Positions 1 through 10,027 of a stretch of DNA of 64,000 nucleotides are shown in pieces. The DNA is taken from contig NC_081411.1 of the NCBI RefSeq assembly GCF_030272615.1, positions 823,850,397 through 823,914,396 on the forward strand, written 5' to 3'. The number at the start of each line of letters is the position of its first letter. The stretch's first letter is position 1. The notes under the pieces were generated by a model, which was not told the DNA's origin, searched no databases, and saw nothing but the letters and a program-made list of their open reading frames with translations. The stretch is from Cryptomeria japonica (taxonomy: Eukaryota > Streptophyta > Pinopsida > Cupressales > Cupressaceae). The translations under genes were made by a program, and so were the position numbers.

Positions 1-862
1 CCAGAGATAGCATCTACCATGCCTAATTATAGTCTCGGTTAAGCTCAATACCGAAGGCCTTTGACCTCTTCCTTAATCCCAATTCGATCCTCAATGATTG
101 ACCTAATCCTTTGCCTGAATGATATTACAATATTTGTACATTACATTCCATACATTTCCCTTGCCACAATCTACAATGAAATCTTACATTCATTTATACC
201 AACCCTAAGGCCTAAACCAATTAGGTCGGCCACCTAAAAGATATTACAATAGGATCATTACATAAATCTATATTGCAATGATATGCCATGTCGGCTTAAG
301 ACCAAAACAATAATAACCAATCCATTAAACATCCTGAAACATCCCGGTAACATGTAGAGTACACGTTAGCATGATACTGGTCCATAACCTAGATAGGTAC
401 CATACCTATTCTGGGTCCACCATGCCAAAGAAATGTCTTCAAGTAGTTGAAGCACGATCAAAGAACATCTTCAGCATCCTGAAATCCATCTAGAAGCTGC
501 ACCAACATCACTTATGCATCCTGTCAAGATTCCTCAGTGAAAGCTCTGCCGGTAAAAACCTTAAACCAATGCCAACAAGGGTTTACTAGAGTGGATGATA
601 GCATCCGATTACCAAGTCAATACCAACTAATCAAAACATGCTCCAGGAACATGCATCACATTCCATACATCCAAACATGTTGGAAGTGTCCAACAGTTAG
701 TCTCTTCTGCTGGTAACACTAGATCTTCTACCGGTAACCAAAACCTGTATGCCGGTAGCAAGCCATAACAACTAGTACCGGTAACCAACCATAACAGCTA
801 GTGTCGAGATCAATGAAAAAACATCAATGCAACACATAATCAATTCGTCCATAATGCCAACA
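1..862 (-). repeat. LTR fragment M, E-family copia LTR, cut by window edge
   Basis: This stretch matches the E-element LTR (11950-12827 and its partner near 45540-46387) over its whole length, in the same minus orientation. It ends with the family terminus gccaaca at 856-862. The rest of the LTR lies left of the window, so a 5' LTR and a solo LTR cannot be told apart. The sequence beyond 862 is part of another LTR in the opposite orientation, so M appears to have inserted into it. Confidence 0.75.
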
Positions 863-1784
863 AGTTTTGGTCTAGAGATCTTTGATGAATTGTAGAAGTA
901 GTGTTGGCGCAGCTTCTGATGGAGTTTCAGGATGCTGTTGGTGATCATATTCGAGACTTGGCATTTGGAGATCATTGTTGAAGTGTGTGGACCTATACTT
1001 GGTCCCGATTGATCTAGGTTATGGACCAACTTTAATGAAATGTATGGATAGGACCTATTGATTTATTTCCAAATGTCTTATGTGTTGATATTACTTGTTT
1101 GGTCTAAGGTTGACATGGTTTGTAATTATGTTATCGGTTTATTATCTGGAGGTCAACCTGATTGTTTATGGTCAAGGGTTTGTATAAATAGATGTAAGAT
1201 CTCATTGTAGATCATCATGGTTAATGTAAGAGGTCATGGTCAAGGAAAGTAATGTGTGAATAATGAAATATCATTAAGTAGAGAAGTTGGTCAATCATTG
1301 GAGATTGAATTGGGTTTATGTAAGAGGATTTAGTCCTTCGGTATTGAACTTAACCGAAACTGTACTCTGGCATAGGAGATGCTATCTTTTGCAGTTCAAC
1401 ACTTCTCTAGATTGTAGTATGGATTTATATGTAGTCAGTGAGGCTCCTTTTGTGATGAGTAGTGTTCTCTAGGCTATTGGCCTTCCTGCAAGTGAAAGCC
1501 TCTTCATTGTAATTCACATACTTACTGCAAAAGTATTATTTGACTATGGGTAGGCTTCCCACCATGGTTTTTCCCTTTACCAGATTTTCCACGTACAAAT
1601 CTTTGTGTTGTGTGAATGACTTTTATTCTATGATTATTGTTTATGCTTAATTGATTAACTGCTATTCCAGTATTATGGTTTTGGGTTTTGGTATTAAAGT
1701 TTAAATTCCTAATGCTTCCAGCAATCTGTGATAACTGATTTACCCCCCTCTCAGTTGTCTTTTGGTTATTTGAACTATCTAACA
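863..1784 (+). repeat. LTR fragment L, plus-strand relative of the E-family LTR
   Basis: Read on the plus strand this resembles the sense strand of the E-family LTR. It has the segment beginning tgttggcgcagctt, the ggacct...ggtccc...ggttatggacc stretch, and the ending acccccctctcagttg...ctaaca that these LTRs have just before the primer site. Its 5' part is missing at 863, where LTR M abuts. Downstream at 1785 the left LTR-like repeat of element G resumes, so L is probably a solo LTR or LTR remnant inserted in G. The start coordinate is the M junction, not a true LTR end. Confidence 0.6.
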
Positions 1785-2983
1785 GATCTTGCATGTAGGA
1801 TACAACAATGATATAAAGTAAGCCCAACCTACCACATAGCATGCGTGCGACCCATGGATTTTTCTTAGTGGCCTGATTGGACGACCATGTTTTAAAGTTT
1901 CATTGAGCCCTTTGGAGCACTACGTTGAGAGATCTCATGCATCCATCTTTGCATGAATATTTCCAATCAATGATTAATTTTCAAACTTTTAGGGGCCATT
2001 GGAATTTCAACCAATGGTTGAGGTCCCTTTTTCTACCCAGTCAACGCCCAATTTCGGATTAGATTTCATCCAACCACCGGGTTATTTTAGTATTACTCCA
2101 AACATGACTCCTATAGCTGATTTCAGACACCATGCATACCCTTGAAGGCATTGTGTAGACTTTTGTTCCTACATATGCCATCCCAGTGCATTCGATTGTA
2201 GAGATTTCCTCTTTTTGCAGGGATTTTTCATTTTTAGAGATAGAGGATGCTCTTAGAGAAAATTTCAACATGCCATCAAATTGTCCTTGATCTGATCTTC
2301 TTCTCCTCTCTGATATTTTGTAACCTTACCCTAGCTAGGGTTAGGGTTTCTTAACTCCATCTTGACCTGAGTTATGCCTGAGCTTTAAAGGCAATTTTGT
2401 AGCCTTTTTTGGGGATCTTCTTCTTTATTTTCTTCTACAGAAAACTTATGTTTATTTGCACTTGTAAATTTTTCCTTGCCCTTTCATTAATAAAATTAGT
2501 CTTACTTGCCTCCTTTTAGTTATTACAACCTATGTAATGTTTTTACCTCTTTCTTTGAATGCATTCTTGTTTGTTTTTATCCCTCTATGGATGCTGACTA
2601 TGAATTGAGCTTAGTTACTCTCCTCATTTCATATAATTCCAACCTTCACTTGCACTTAGATGGCTAATTGGGATATAAATCTATGCATATTTAGGGTAGT
2701 TTTATTGATGTCTTGTGTAGTCATAGGTAGAGAGGATCAAGCTTCCATCTAGGTGCAAACCTTATTTATCCTCTTTCAAGAATCCCTTCTTTCTCCCGTT
2801 TCCCTCTCAAAACTAGTAGAATAGATATTTCAGTGTTGGATTGGTCCGACACTTGCACTCAGATTGGAAAGGAAGAAAACCTTCACATGAGACTCAACCT
2901 CACTTCTGCAAGTCTCACACTTGGGAGGTTTTTTCCATGTTGCACAAGGCTTATGATCAAGGTTCTTCATCAAGTGAGTACAC
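1785..2983 (+). repeat. Left LTR-like repeat of old element G
   Basis: This matches 57635-58899 as a direct repeat with many substitutions and small indels. Shared landmarks include gatacaacaatgatata at the left, a cattaataaaatta polyadenylation-like stretch, and a shared segment ending near gtacacttttt. Similarity starts right after LTR piece L and stops at about 2983. The likeliest reading is the 5' LTR of an old element whose other LTR is at 57399-58899. I could not fix the exact TG...CA ends, and no convincing primer site follows. A dispersed non-LTR duplication remains possible. Confidence 0.6.
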
Positions 2984-3296
2984 TTTTGTGTCAACAGTTT
3001 TTGGTATGTCGGGTGGGACAGATTGAACCAACTTTGGTTCAATCTTTCTTATCATTTATTGATAGGTGGTGTGTCTATTAGGATATTCAGTCTTTGGAGG
3101 AAACATTTCACATACCTAGTGACTCTACAAAGAAGAAATCTACTAGTTAATGCAGTCCAAAACTCAAGCTAGTTGAAGAATTGGTGTGTTCTTCAATCTC
3201 AGCCTTCGGAGGTAGCTTGTTTCAAGCACCAAACTTCAACAAAGTTTTGGTAAAACAATGGTATGATATTAGTTCCTTATTTTGAATTCTTTCAAG
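2984..3296 (+). other. Leader of element G, no gene seen
   Basis: Short non-coding stretch between the left LTR-like repeat of G and the decayed Gag-like frame that starts at 3297. I see no recognisable primer binding site, promoter or ORF in it. Confidence 0.4.
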
Positions 3297-3473
3297 ATGG
3301 ATACATACCATGGGTGTAACTTTAATGCACCCCCATTTTTTGAAAATTCCAATTAGCCTTCCCCATTCTACCAACAAGATCAAACAAGGACTGCTCTTGG
3401 TTTCACCCACAATGGCCTTGCTCCAACAACTTGTGGTTATTTCCCTAATTATTTCCAACCACGCACCCCCGCT
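3297..3473 (+). pseudogene. Decayed Gag-like frame of G, part 1 (split by element I)
   Basis: From the ATG at 3297 a reading frame (MDTYHGCNFNAPPFF...) runs to 3473 with one TAG at 3354. Element I is inserted here. When I and one copy of its target duplication are removed, the codon phase continues exactly into the frame at 10028-11107, so the two pieces were one ORF. The translated text is rich in P, Q, Y and F, as in the N-terminal parts of plant Gag proteins. I recognise no defined domain. It sits about 300 bp after the presumed 5' LTR of G, the usual place for gag. Assignment as Gag is inference from position. Confidence 0.5.
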
Positions 3474-4254
3474 TGTTGGCATATGCACACTCCAATGAAA
3501 CATTGAAGGTGATTAAAGGTTTTGTCGTTGATGGCAACCTTACAATCCTATGGCACCGGCAAGGCATTACACCGACATTAGCAGATCACACTCTACATCG
3601 ACACTCAAACCACCGACACCGACAGAGAATGGAAGCATACTGACACAGAGGCCGACAGGATTTTTGTTATATTATATTTTGTTATTATTGTAAAAACTTT
3701 GAAAGCCGACTTGATATCATTGTAAAATGACATATATATAAAAAGTCATTGTAAGACATTTGAAAAAAAATAAGGAAAAATAATTAGGCAGACCTATTAT
3801 GCGAAATATAGGTTAAAGGGTTTATGTAAGAAGCAGAGCAAAAACCGATACTGAATCTGGCATTATAGATGCTATTGTAAAGCAATACAAGATATTGGAT
3901 TTGTATAATCCACATTGTAAGTCAGTGAGACTTCCCATTGAGCAGTGAGCTCTAGGAAATTGGCCTTCCTGCATGTGCAAGCCCCTCTTGTAAGTAATAT
4001 TCTCTTATTGGCCAATAAGTGAATATTGTGGGTCACAAATCCCACCAAGATTTTTCCCACACCGGGTTTCCTCGTTAAATCAATGTGTTATGGTGTGATT
4101 TTCATGTGGTTGCTTTCATTTTTGTTTATTGCTTTATTTCTTGCATACCGGTACACTATTTTAATATGCTCTACATGTTTTAAATTAAGAAATTCAATTC
4201 ACTGGTTAGATACTGATTCACCTCCCCCTCTCAATATCTGTGGGAATCCTAATA
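3474..4254 (+). repeat. 5' LTR of element I
   Basis: Aligns with 9275-10022 throughout. It begins TGTTGGCATATGCACACTCC, carries a TATA-like box at 3733-3744, and ends with a ctccccctctcaatatctg segment followed by CCTAATA, two bases before the primer binding site. The 3' LTR ends CCTAACA, so the terminal C has changed to T here. The 3' LTR is shorter, mainly through loss of a segment near the TATA region. Confidence 0.85.
3733..3744 (+). promoter_or_regulatory. TATA-like box in the I LTR
   Basis: TATATATAAAAA lies about 260 bp into the 5' LTR. The 3' LTR has the similar TATATATAAG near 9502. This is the expected location of the element's own promoter; activity is inferred only. Confidence 0.5.
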
Positions 4255-4256
4255 AT

Positions 4257-4268
4257 TGGTATCAGAGC
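4257..4268 (+). other. Primer binding site of element I (Met-tRNA type)
   Basis: TGGTATCAGAGC, two bases after the 5' LTR, is the standard plant copia primer site complementary to the 3' end of initiator Met tRNA. It is intact. It marks the 5' end of the internal region and the direction of reverse transcription. Confidence 0.9.
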
Positions 4269-4325
4269 TTGGTCCTCTAATTTTAGAAGCCTAACAACTT
4301 GAGGAAGATCTTGACATTAGTAGAC

Positions 4326-5482
4326 ATGGAAAATTTGATGAAGCAATTGGAAGCAGCTCTCTCAGATTTTGATACAGAAAAGTTAAAGAATATCAAACTT
4401 GAAGATGATCTAAAGGCAGCTCAGGTAATCATTCAAGAACTTCAAGAAAACCTTATCATTGCAAGAAAAAAAAGAAGAGAACTCTGTGAAAAGATGCAAT
4501 TGAGGATGATGAAAAAGAAAGCCTTAATGAGCAGATATACAAGCTAAAACAAGAGAACATGACAACAAAAAATGAGATGTAGGATATGACTATGAGATTT
4601 TGTAAAGAAATTGAAAATAGGAATAAGAATGAAGAAGAATTGACCAGAAGACTAAGTGATGCAGCAAATGAAAACACAAGACTCAAATATGAAAATGACC
4701 TATTGAAGATAGATCTGATGCATACACAGAATGACTCCAATGAACTGATGAGGTAGAAAGAAGTCTTAGAAAGAGAACTAGATATTGCAAATCAACATAA
4801 ACAAAAATTCAAGAAAAGCTTAAAGGAACTTGGTAACTTGCTGAAGAATGAAAAGCCTAAAAGTGACACTTCTAGAATTGGCTTTGAAGTTGGAGAAAGC
4901 TCTGGTATTGCAAACACATAGGATCACAATAAACCGGTAAGACAACCTAATGCTTATAAATTCAATGGAAAATGATTTAACTATAATAAGTATGGGAATA
5001 GAGCAAATCAATGTAGATCTAGAAGTTATCAGAACATCAACACACCTAGCGGTCAATGTTCAAAATGCAACAAAGTTGGTTACAACTCTGAAAATTGCAG
5101 AATGAATGTGAGATGTTATGTTTGTGGAAGATTTGGACACCTATCTAACCAATGTAGAACAAAAACCGGCATAGGTTATGGCAAAGCTATTCAGAAAAAT
5201 AATGTGACTTGTTATGCATGTAACAAGATTGGGCATATTGCAAAATTCTGTAGAAGCAAAGGATTACCGACAAACAATAGAAGTTCTAACTTGAAAGGAA
5301 AAGAAAAAGTTGAAGAGGTTAAGCAAGAATTATCAAAACAATGGATTAGAAAGTCTGACCTAAATGTTGGGAATACTCCTCCACCGGTAGAACCAATCAA
5401 TGCTTCACTAGCAGGACAGAGTAGTGCTTCACCGATAGGACAAAATAGTACTCCACCGGCAGGAAGCTCTTCATCAAACTAA
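4326..5482 (+). pseudogene. ORF1 of element I: coiled-coil Gag-like protein with zinc knuckles
   Basis: The ATG at 4326 gives MENLMKQLEAAL, the same start as element B at 37473. The first part is a charged heptad-rich coiled coil (about residues 1-190). A one-base frameshift near 4490 moves the rest into another frame. The C-terminal half has three zinc-knuckle motifs: CSKCNKVGYNSENC (Tyr where His is usual), CYVCGRFGHLSNQC and CYACNKIGHIAKFC. A P/S-rich tail ends at TAA 5480-5482. The frame also contains three TAG and one TGA stop. By layout this is a Gag/nucleocapsid protein that would package the RNA, though I see no classical copia UBN2-type Gag domain. It is inactive as written. Confidence 0.75.
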
Positions 5483-5789
5483 AGAAAATCTTCTTTGAGG
5501 GTTTGGAAATAAATGAGACATATGCTATTATTCCCTCGGTTAATGGTAAGAAGTTGGAAATTACTTCATTATCGACAGACAATGTTAAGTGACTACTTAA
5601 CTGGCATGCATTAAATGTGGTAGATGGCAAATAGACCTTATAAATTTGTGATTTTAGCTTCATTTCACTTCACCGAGATTTCAAACATTCAAAGAGTGTG
5701 AAATTTGTAGAGCTAAAGCATTTTGAGCAAAGAGGCAAAGGCATTTCAGCAATCAATCCATCCAAAGGCAGAAAAGGTTATTTATCTTC
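5483..5789 (+). other. ORF1-ORF2 spacer of element I
   Basis: About 300 bp between the TAA of ORF1 and the ATG of ORF2. No ORF or splice signal is evident. The equivalent spacer in element A (33483-33924) is about 440 bp. Confidence 0.5.
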
Positions 5790-8700
5790 ATGGCATCCAC
5801 CTCTGCACTTGAATATATAGAAAACCCTACTGTAGTCAAGGTTATAAAATAGCCTAGGCCTATGTTTCAACTAGTTCCCAAGATAGAAAAGAAGGATGCC
5901 ATTATAGATGCTTTTTCTCAAATTCCAAAAGGAGTTGTTTATGCTAAAGACCCTAGAATTTACATCCATTGCAACATAGGGGAACTAGGAAATGAAGAGA
6001 TCAGAACAGTGTATAAATCTATCATATGTGATGATTCCAGAAATATAAAACCTGAACATAAAATTATTGAAACCCTAGGATTTACTGAAATCCTTAGCAT
6101 TCCTGAATTTCCCAAGGATGTGATTAGGATAGTCTTAAGCAGGGTACATGGTGAATTTTTCTGGTTAGATGCAATTCACAAAATTACTAAGGAAGCTGTC
6201 AAAGCAGTGATAGGGTTACCTTCCACTGGTAAAAGACCAGACAAGACTAAAAAGGTCTCAAATGACCTAGTAACTAAACTAATTGGTGCAACATCTGATA
6301 AAAGGTCCTTAAGAGTCAATGATGTAACTGACATAAATGTGAGATTCATCAGCATGATTTTAGGGTATAAACCTACTCATGCAAATAGACTTAATTCAGT
6401 TTCAAGTTTATACATTAAGAGTGCTTATGACATGATTACAAAAAATGTGAAAATTGATATATGTGAGTGGTTAAAAGATGAGTTGATTGATAACTTAGGC
6501 AAAATCAAGAAGGATAAGAAAGGAACTTTTAGGTTTGGAAATCTACTTGTATGCTTGATGCTACACATAACCAAATAGATTCCTGGTATAGGCTATAAAG
6601 AACTTGGATTTGATATACTGGTAGGTAAACAGTTATCAGAACTATTTAATAACATGGGTGAAGATAAGGAAAAGAATATCCATGAATACTCTCAAGCATT
6701 AAAGGCCAAAATGAAGAAGAGAATCAGATTATCACATAAAATTGTTGACAAGTATAAGGATAACATATGCTTTGTAATAAAAAAGGATGAGATATGGATG
6801 GAAGTAGTCATCCTAAGAACAATTTGGGTAACGGAGATGGGTTATGAGACTGATGACCTTATTATTGAAACATATGCTAAAGCACTTTTGGAAGCTCCTA
6901 GAGAACCTAAGGAAGAAGTATTTGGTAGTACTGAGACCATAGAAAGTCAAATTCAATCTAATAAAAGAGTGAAAAGGGTTGAAGCAGTAGTGAGAAGAGG
7001 TTCTAGATAGGCAAAGGCTATTAAAGAAAATGCAATGAAACAAACCGGTATCACTGAGGATGAGTTAGCAGCCCCACAACTTGAAACTCACCTATCACCA
7101 GTAGGCACTTCCTCAAAGAATGACATGCCTGCAAATTTCAAGAGAGTTGTAAGGAAAAGAGATCCTTCATCGGTAACCACACCTTCACCTAGGAGAACAA
7201 GACAGAAACAACAAGCAATGAGATCTCTGGTTAGAAAGACTACACCAAAGAAGAAACTGACACCCAAGAAGAAGAAGAGGACAAAACAAAACATGGCCCC
7301 TCTTGACATATTGCAAAATGAAATTATAGAGGAAGGGAAACTAAAGAATATAGAGAAATTGTATGATACTCTAACAGCAGATGAAAAAGAACAAGTTGAG
7401 AACAGTGTTATTTTGCACATGGACATGTATAAGAAATTTTTGATGGAAGTGGTAAATGAATTATTTAAAAGATTAGAAGCAAGAAGACAAGCTGTTGTAG
7501 AGCTTGACAAGAAAATCAAGATAGAAAAATTACTTGTTTACCCAGTGAACTCACCTAAAGAAATAGATGATTTAATTGCAGAAGCCAACCAGTTAGTATT
7601 CTCTACTGCACACCAGCACATTGCATTAATGGTTGGAAGAGTCAATGAGGTAACTGAAGAAATAGAAAATGCATGGGATATATTCCTAGTTGAAAAAGAA
7701 AAATAGGAAGAGTACATGAGCCACAAACCTATAAAGGTATATCAGAAGGACAAGGACAAGGGTAAAGGAAAGGCTGGTGGACCTCCTAGTATAAAAGTAA
7801 AGGATAATTTACTCCCACCACCTCCAATTACATCACCAGTAATAACAAATACTAAAGATCAACCAATAGTTGAAGATATGAATGTAGAGGATATAAATCC
7901 TAATCCTGAAGTCTTATACATAGTAGATGTTGATACACAAAAGATCAACATTGTGGTAGATAAAGATACAATAGGTAAGACAAACATGACTAATAAGCCA
8001 CCAGTAACTGAGAAAATTGATCAAACACAAGAGAAACCGATAGATGATAACAAAGAACAACCGGTAGAGACTCAGACTCAGACTGAGATAGAGCAACAAA
8101 CAGAGAAAGAAGAAGAGCAACAGGCTCCAAAACAAGGATGGGTTCACATGGAAACAGAGCCACTGACAACAAGAGAAGATCTAAAACCATTGCTTAAAGA
8201 AATGGAAACACAGACTGACCTACCAGAGGTCACAACAAGCTTGATTACTTCTACCACCGATGGTATTCAGAATGTTGGTTCCTTATCAGCAGGCTACAAA
8301 TCAACAAATGTAACAGAAGTACTTTTAGATTCAATCAGAAGGATAACATATTGTAGTTCATAGGCTTACAAAGCTATAGATGACACAATCCCAATTTTGA
8401 AGAAGTTAGCTCCTAACTGCAATATAGACAACAAGGATTCTTTAAGTCAAATTGACATTTTGTCCAAGTACATCACTGAGAACACAGTGACAATTGAGCA
8501 AATAAAGGAAGAGGCATTGAAGAATAAGATGGAAATTGAAAAGCATAAATTCTTTGAAGATCAGATAAAGAAGTGTACAAGGGAATTTGACAGACTTCTA
8601 CCGGCACTATGCAATTTACTGAAAGAGTTCAAAACTTTGTACAAAGACATATGCAAGACAAACCTACTAACAACTGACATAGATAAGCAGATGAGCAAGG

Positions 8701-9074
8701 TACAAAATGAAATCAATAAACTTGTAGACAGTTTTGTTAACTCACCTGATACTTTATTAGTTTTTGAACAGAAGATAACAAGTTTTGAGGAAGATTTAAT
8801 TAAGTTGAGAAGAGAAAAGGAGAGAATAGTGGATAAGGCAAAGAGTTTGAGACTAAGACTAAGTCCAAGATTGGACTATCTAGCATTCATGCAAAAGGAA
8901 ATATATGAGGCACTTGTACAGGGATAGAGAACATTGGCAGAGCATATGTAACACCTCATTGGTATAGTTCAAAGAACCGAGACAACAATAAGAGACAATA
9001 AGAAATTTATGGAGAGTATAAACTTAATTTTGGTGGATCTATTTCAAATTGTGACCACATAGGTACAAGGTTGA
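5790..9074 (+). pseudogene. ORF2 of element I: long ORF of unknown function, replaces pol
   Basis: From the ATG at 5790 (MASTSALEYIEN) one frame runs 1,095 codons to TGA 9072-9074. It is broken by TAG at 5850, 6576, 7008, 7704, 8361, 8925 and 9060 and by TAA at 8949. Residues 25-350 match ORF2 of element A, which also begins MASTS. Shared landmarks are IKPE, IRIVLSRVH, H-x-IT-x2-A, TG-x2-P, R-x-NS-x-S, AY-x-MI and RF-x-FG-x-LLV. Next comes a basic region, then a coiled-coil section shared with B (KEQVENSVILHMDMYKKFL), a T/Q/E-rich linker and a second coiled coil. There is no RT, integrase or protease motif and no membrane segment. The first domain loosely recalls the plant mobile/plant transposon protein class, but I cannot confirm that. 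Function unknown. Confidence 0.75.
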
Positions 9075-9119
9075 GACTATAACTCTATTGACATCTTGAC
9101 AACCTTTGTCATTGATGCC

Positions 9120-9274
9120 AAAGGGGGAGCAGTGGTATGAGAAAATGCAATATCACAGGGGTCATATGCTCAGGGGGAGCACACACATTTTTGGTAACTT
9201 TTTTGGACTTCACATTTTTGGATACACTTTTGAATTTTCTCACGAGTGTTGCCATCAATGCCAAAGGGGGAGAT
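9120..9274 (+). promoter_or_regulatory. Two polypurine tracts of element I
   Basis: AAAGGGGGAGAT at 9263-9274 directly precedes the 3' LTR and should prime plus-strand synthesis. A near copy, AAAGGGGGAG at 9120-9129, lies 145 bp upstream. They sit in similar contexts, attgatgcc and atcaatgcc. A third partial copy (cagggggagc) is at 9171-9180. The doubled tract recurs in B, A, D, E and H. Confidence 0.75.
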
Positions 9275-10022
9275 TGTTGGCATATGCACACTCCAATGAG
9301 ACATTGAAGGTGATTGAAGGTTTTGTCATTGATGGTAACCTTACAATCCTAAGGCACTGGCAAGGCATTACACCATCATCAGCAGATCACACTCTACACC
9401 GACACTCAGACCACCAGCACCAGCAGAGAAAGGAAGCATACCGGCAGAGAGGCCGACAGGATTTTTGTTATATTATATTTTGCTATTATTGTAAAATGAC
9501 ATATATATAAGAAGTCATTGTAAGAAATTTAAAAAAAAATAAGGAAAAATAATTACACAGACCTATTATGCGAAATACAGGTTAAAGGGTTTATGTAAGA
9601 AGCAAAGCAAAAACCGATACTGAATCTAGCATTATAGATGCTATTTTAAAGCAGTACAAGACATTGGATTTGTATAATCCACAGTGTAAGTCAGTGAGAC
9701 TTCCCATTGAGCAATGAACTCTAGGCAATTGGCCTTCCTGCATGTGTAGGCCCCTCTTGTAAGTAATATTCTCTTATTGGCCAGTAAGTGAATATTGTGG
9801 GTCACAAATCCCACCGAGGTTTTTCCCACACTGGGTTTCCTTGTTAAATCAATATGTTATGGTGTGATTTTCATGTGGTTGCTTTCATTTCTATTTATTG
9901 CTTTATTTCTTGCATACCGGTACACTGTTTTAATATGCTCTACATGTTTTAGATTAAGAAATTCAATTCACGGATTAGATACTGATTCACCCCCCCTCTC
10001 AGTATCTGTGGGAATCCTAACA
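9275..10022 (+). repeat. 3' LTR of element I
   Basis: Pairs with 3474-4254. It starts TGTTGGCATATGCACACTCC straight after the polypurine tract and ends CCTAACA before the target duplication CCACT. The run of seven C at the LTR tail is interrupted by T in the 5' copy (cctccccctc). Confidence 0.85.
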
Positions 10023-10027
10023 CCACT

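Larger units (their letters stand above)
3474..10022 (+). mobile_element. Element I: full-length pol-less LTR retrotransposon
   Basis: Two LTRs (3474-4254 and 9275-10022) start TGTTGGCATATG and end CCTAATA or CCTAACA. They flank a Met-tRNA type primer site and a polypurine tract. The flanks are CCGCT (3469-3473) and CCACT (10023-10027), a 5-bp duplication with one transition. The interior holds a coiled-coil/zinc-knuckle ORF1 and a long ORF2, but no protease, integrase, RT or RNase H motif. The element is thus complete in structure yet non-autonomous. It lies inside the Gag-like frame of G. B is a shorter relative, and A is a longer, more distant one. Confidence 0.85.

Noticed and set aside
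2330-2345. Telomere-like ccctagctagggttagggttt near 2327-2349 and 58210-58232
   Set aside because: Only about two units of ttaggg, present in both G repeats at the same place, so it is part of that repeat and not an interstitial telomere array.
7088-7519. Minus-strand 143-codon hydrophobic ORF opposite I ORF2
   Set aside because: Shadow of the Lys-rich ORF2 frame; Lys codons read backwards give Phe/Leu/Ser.
5850-9062. UAG in ORF2 of I being read as Gln (stop-codon recoding)
   Set aside because: B and I lack the same stops at shared positions, and F, H and G show the same bias in unrelated frames, which fits mutation after insertion better than recoding.
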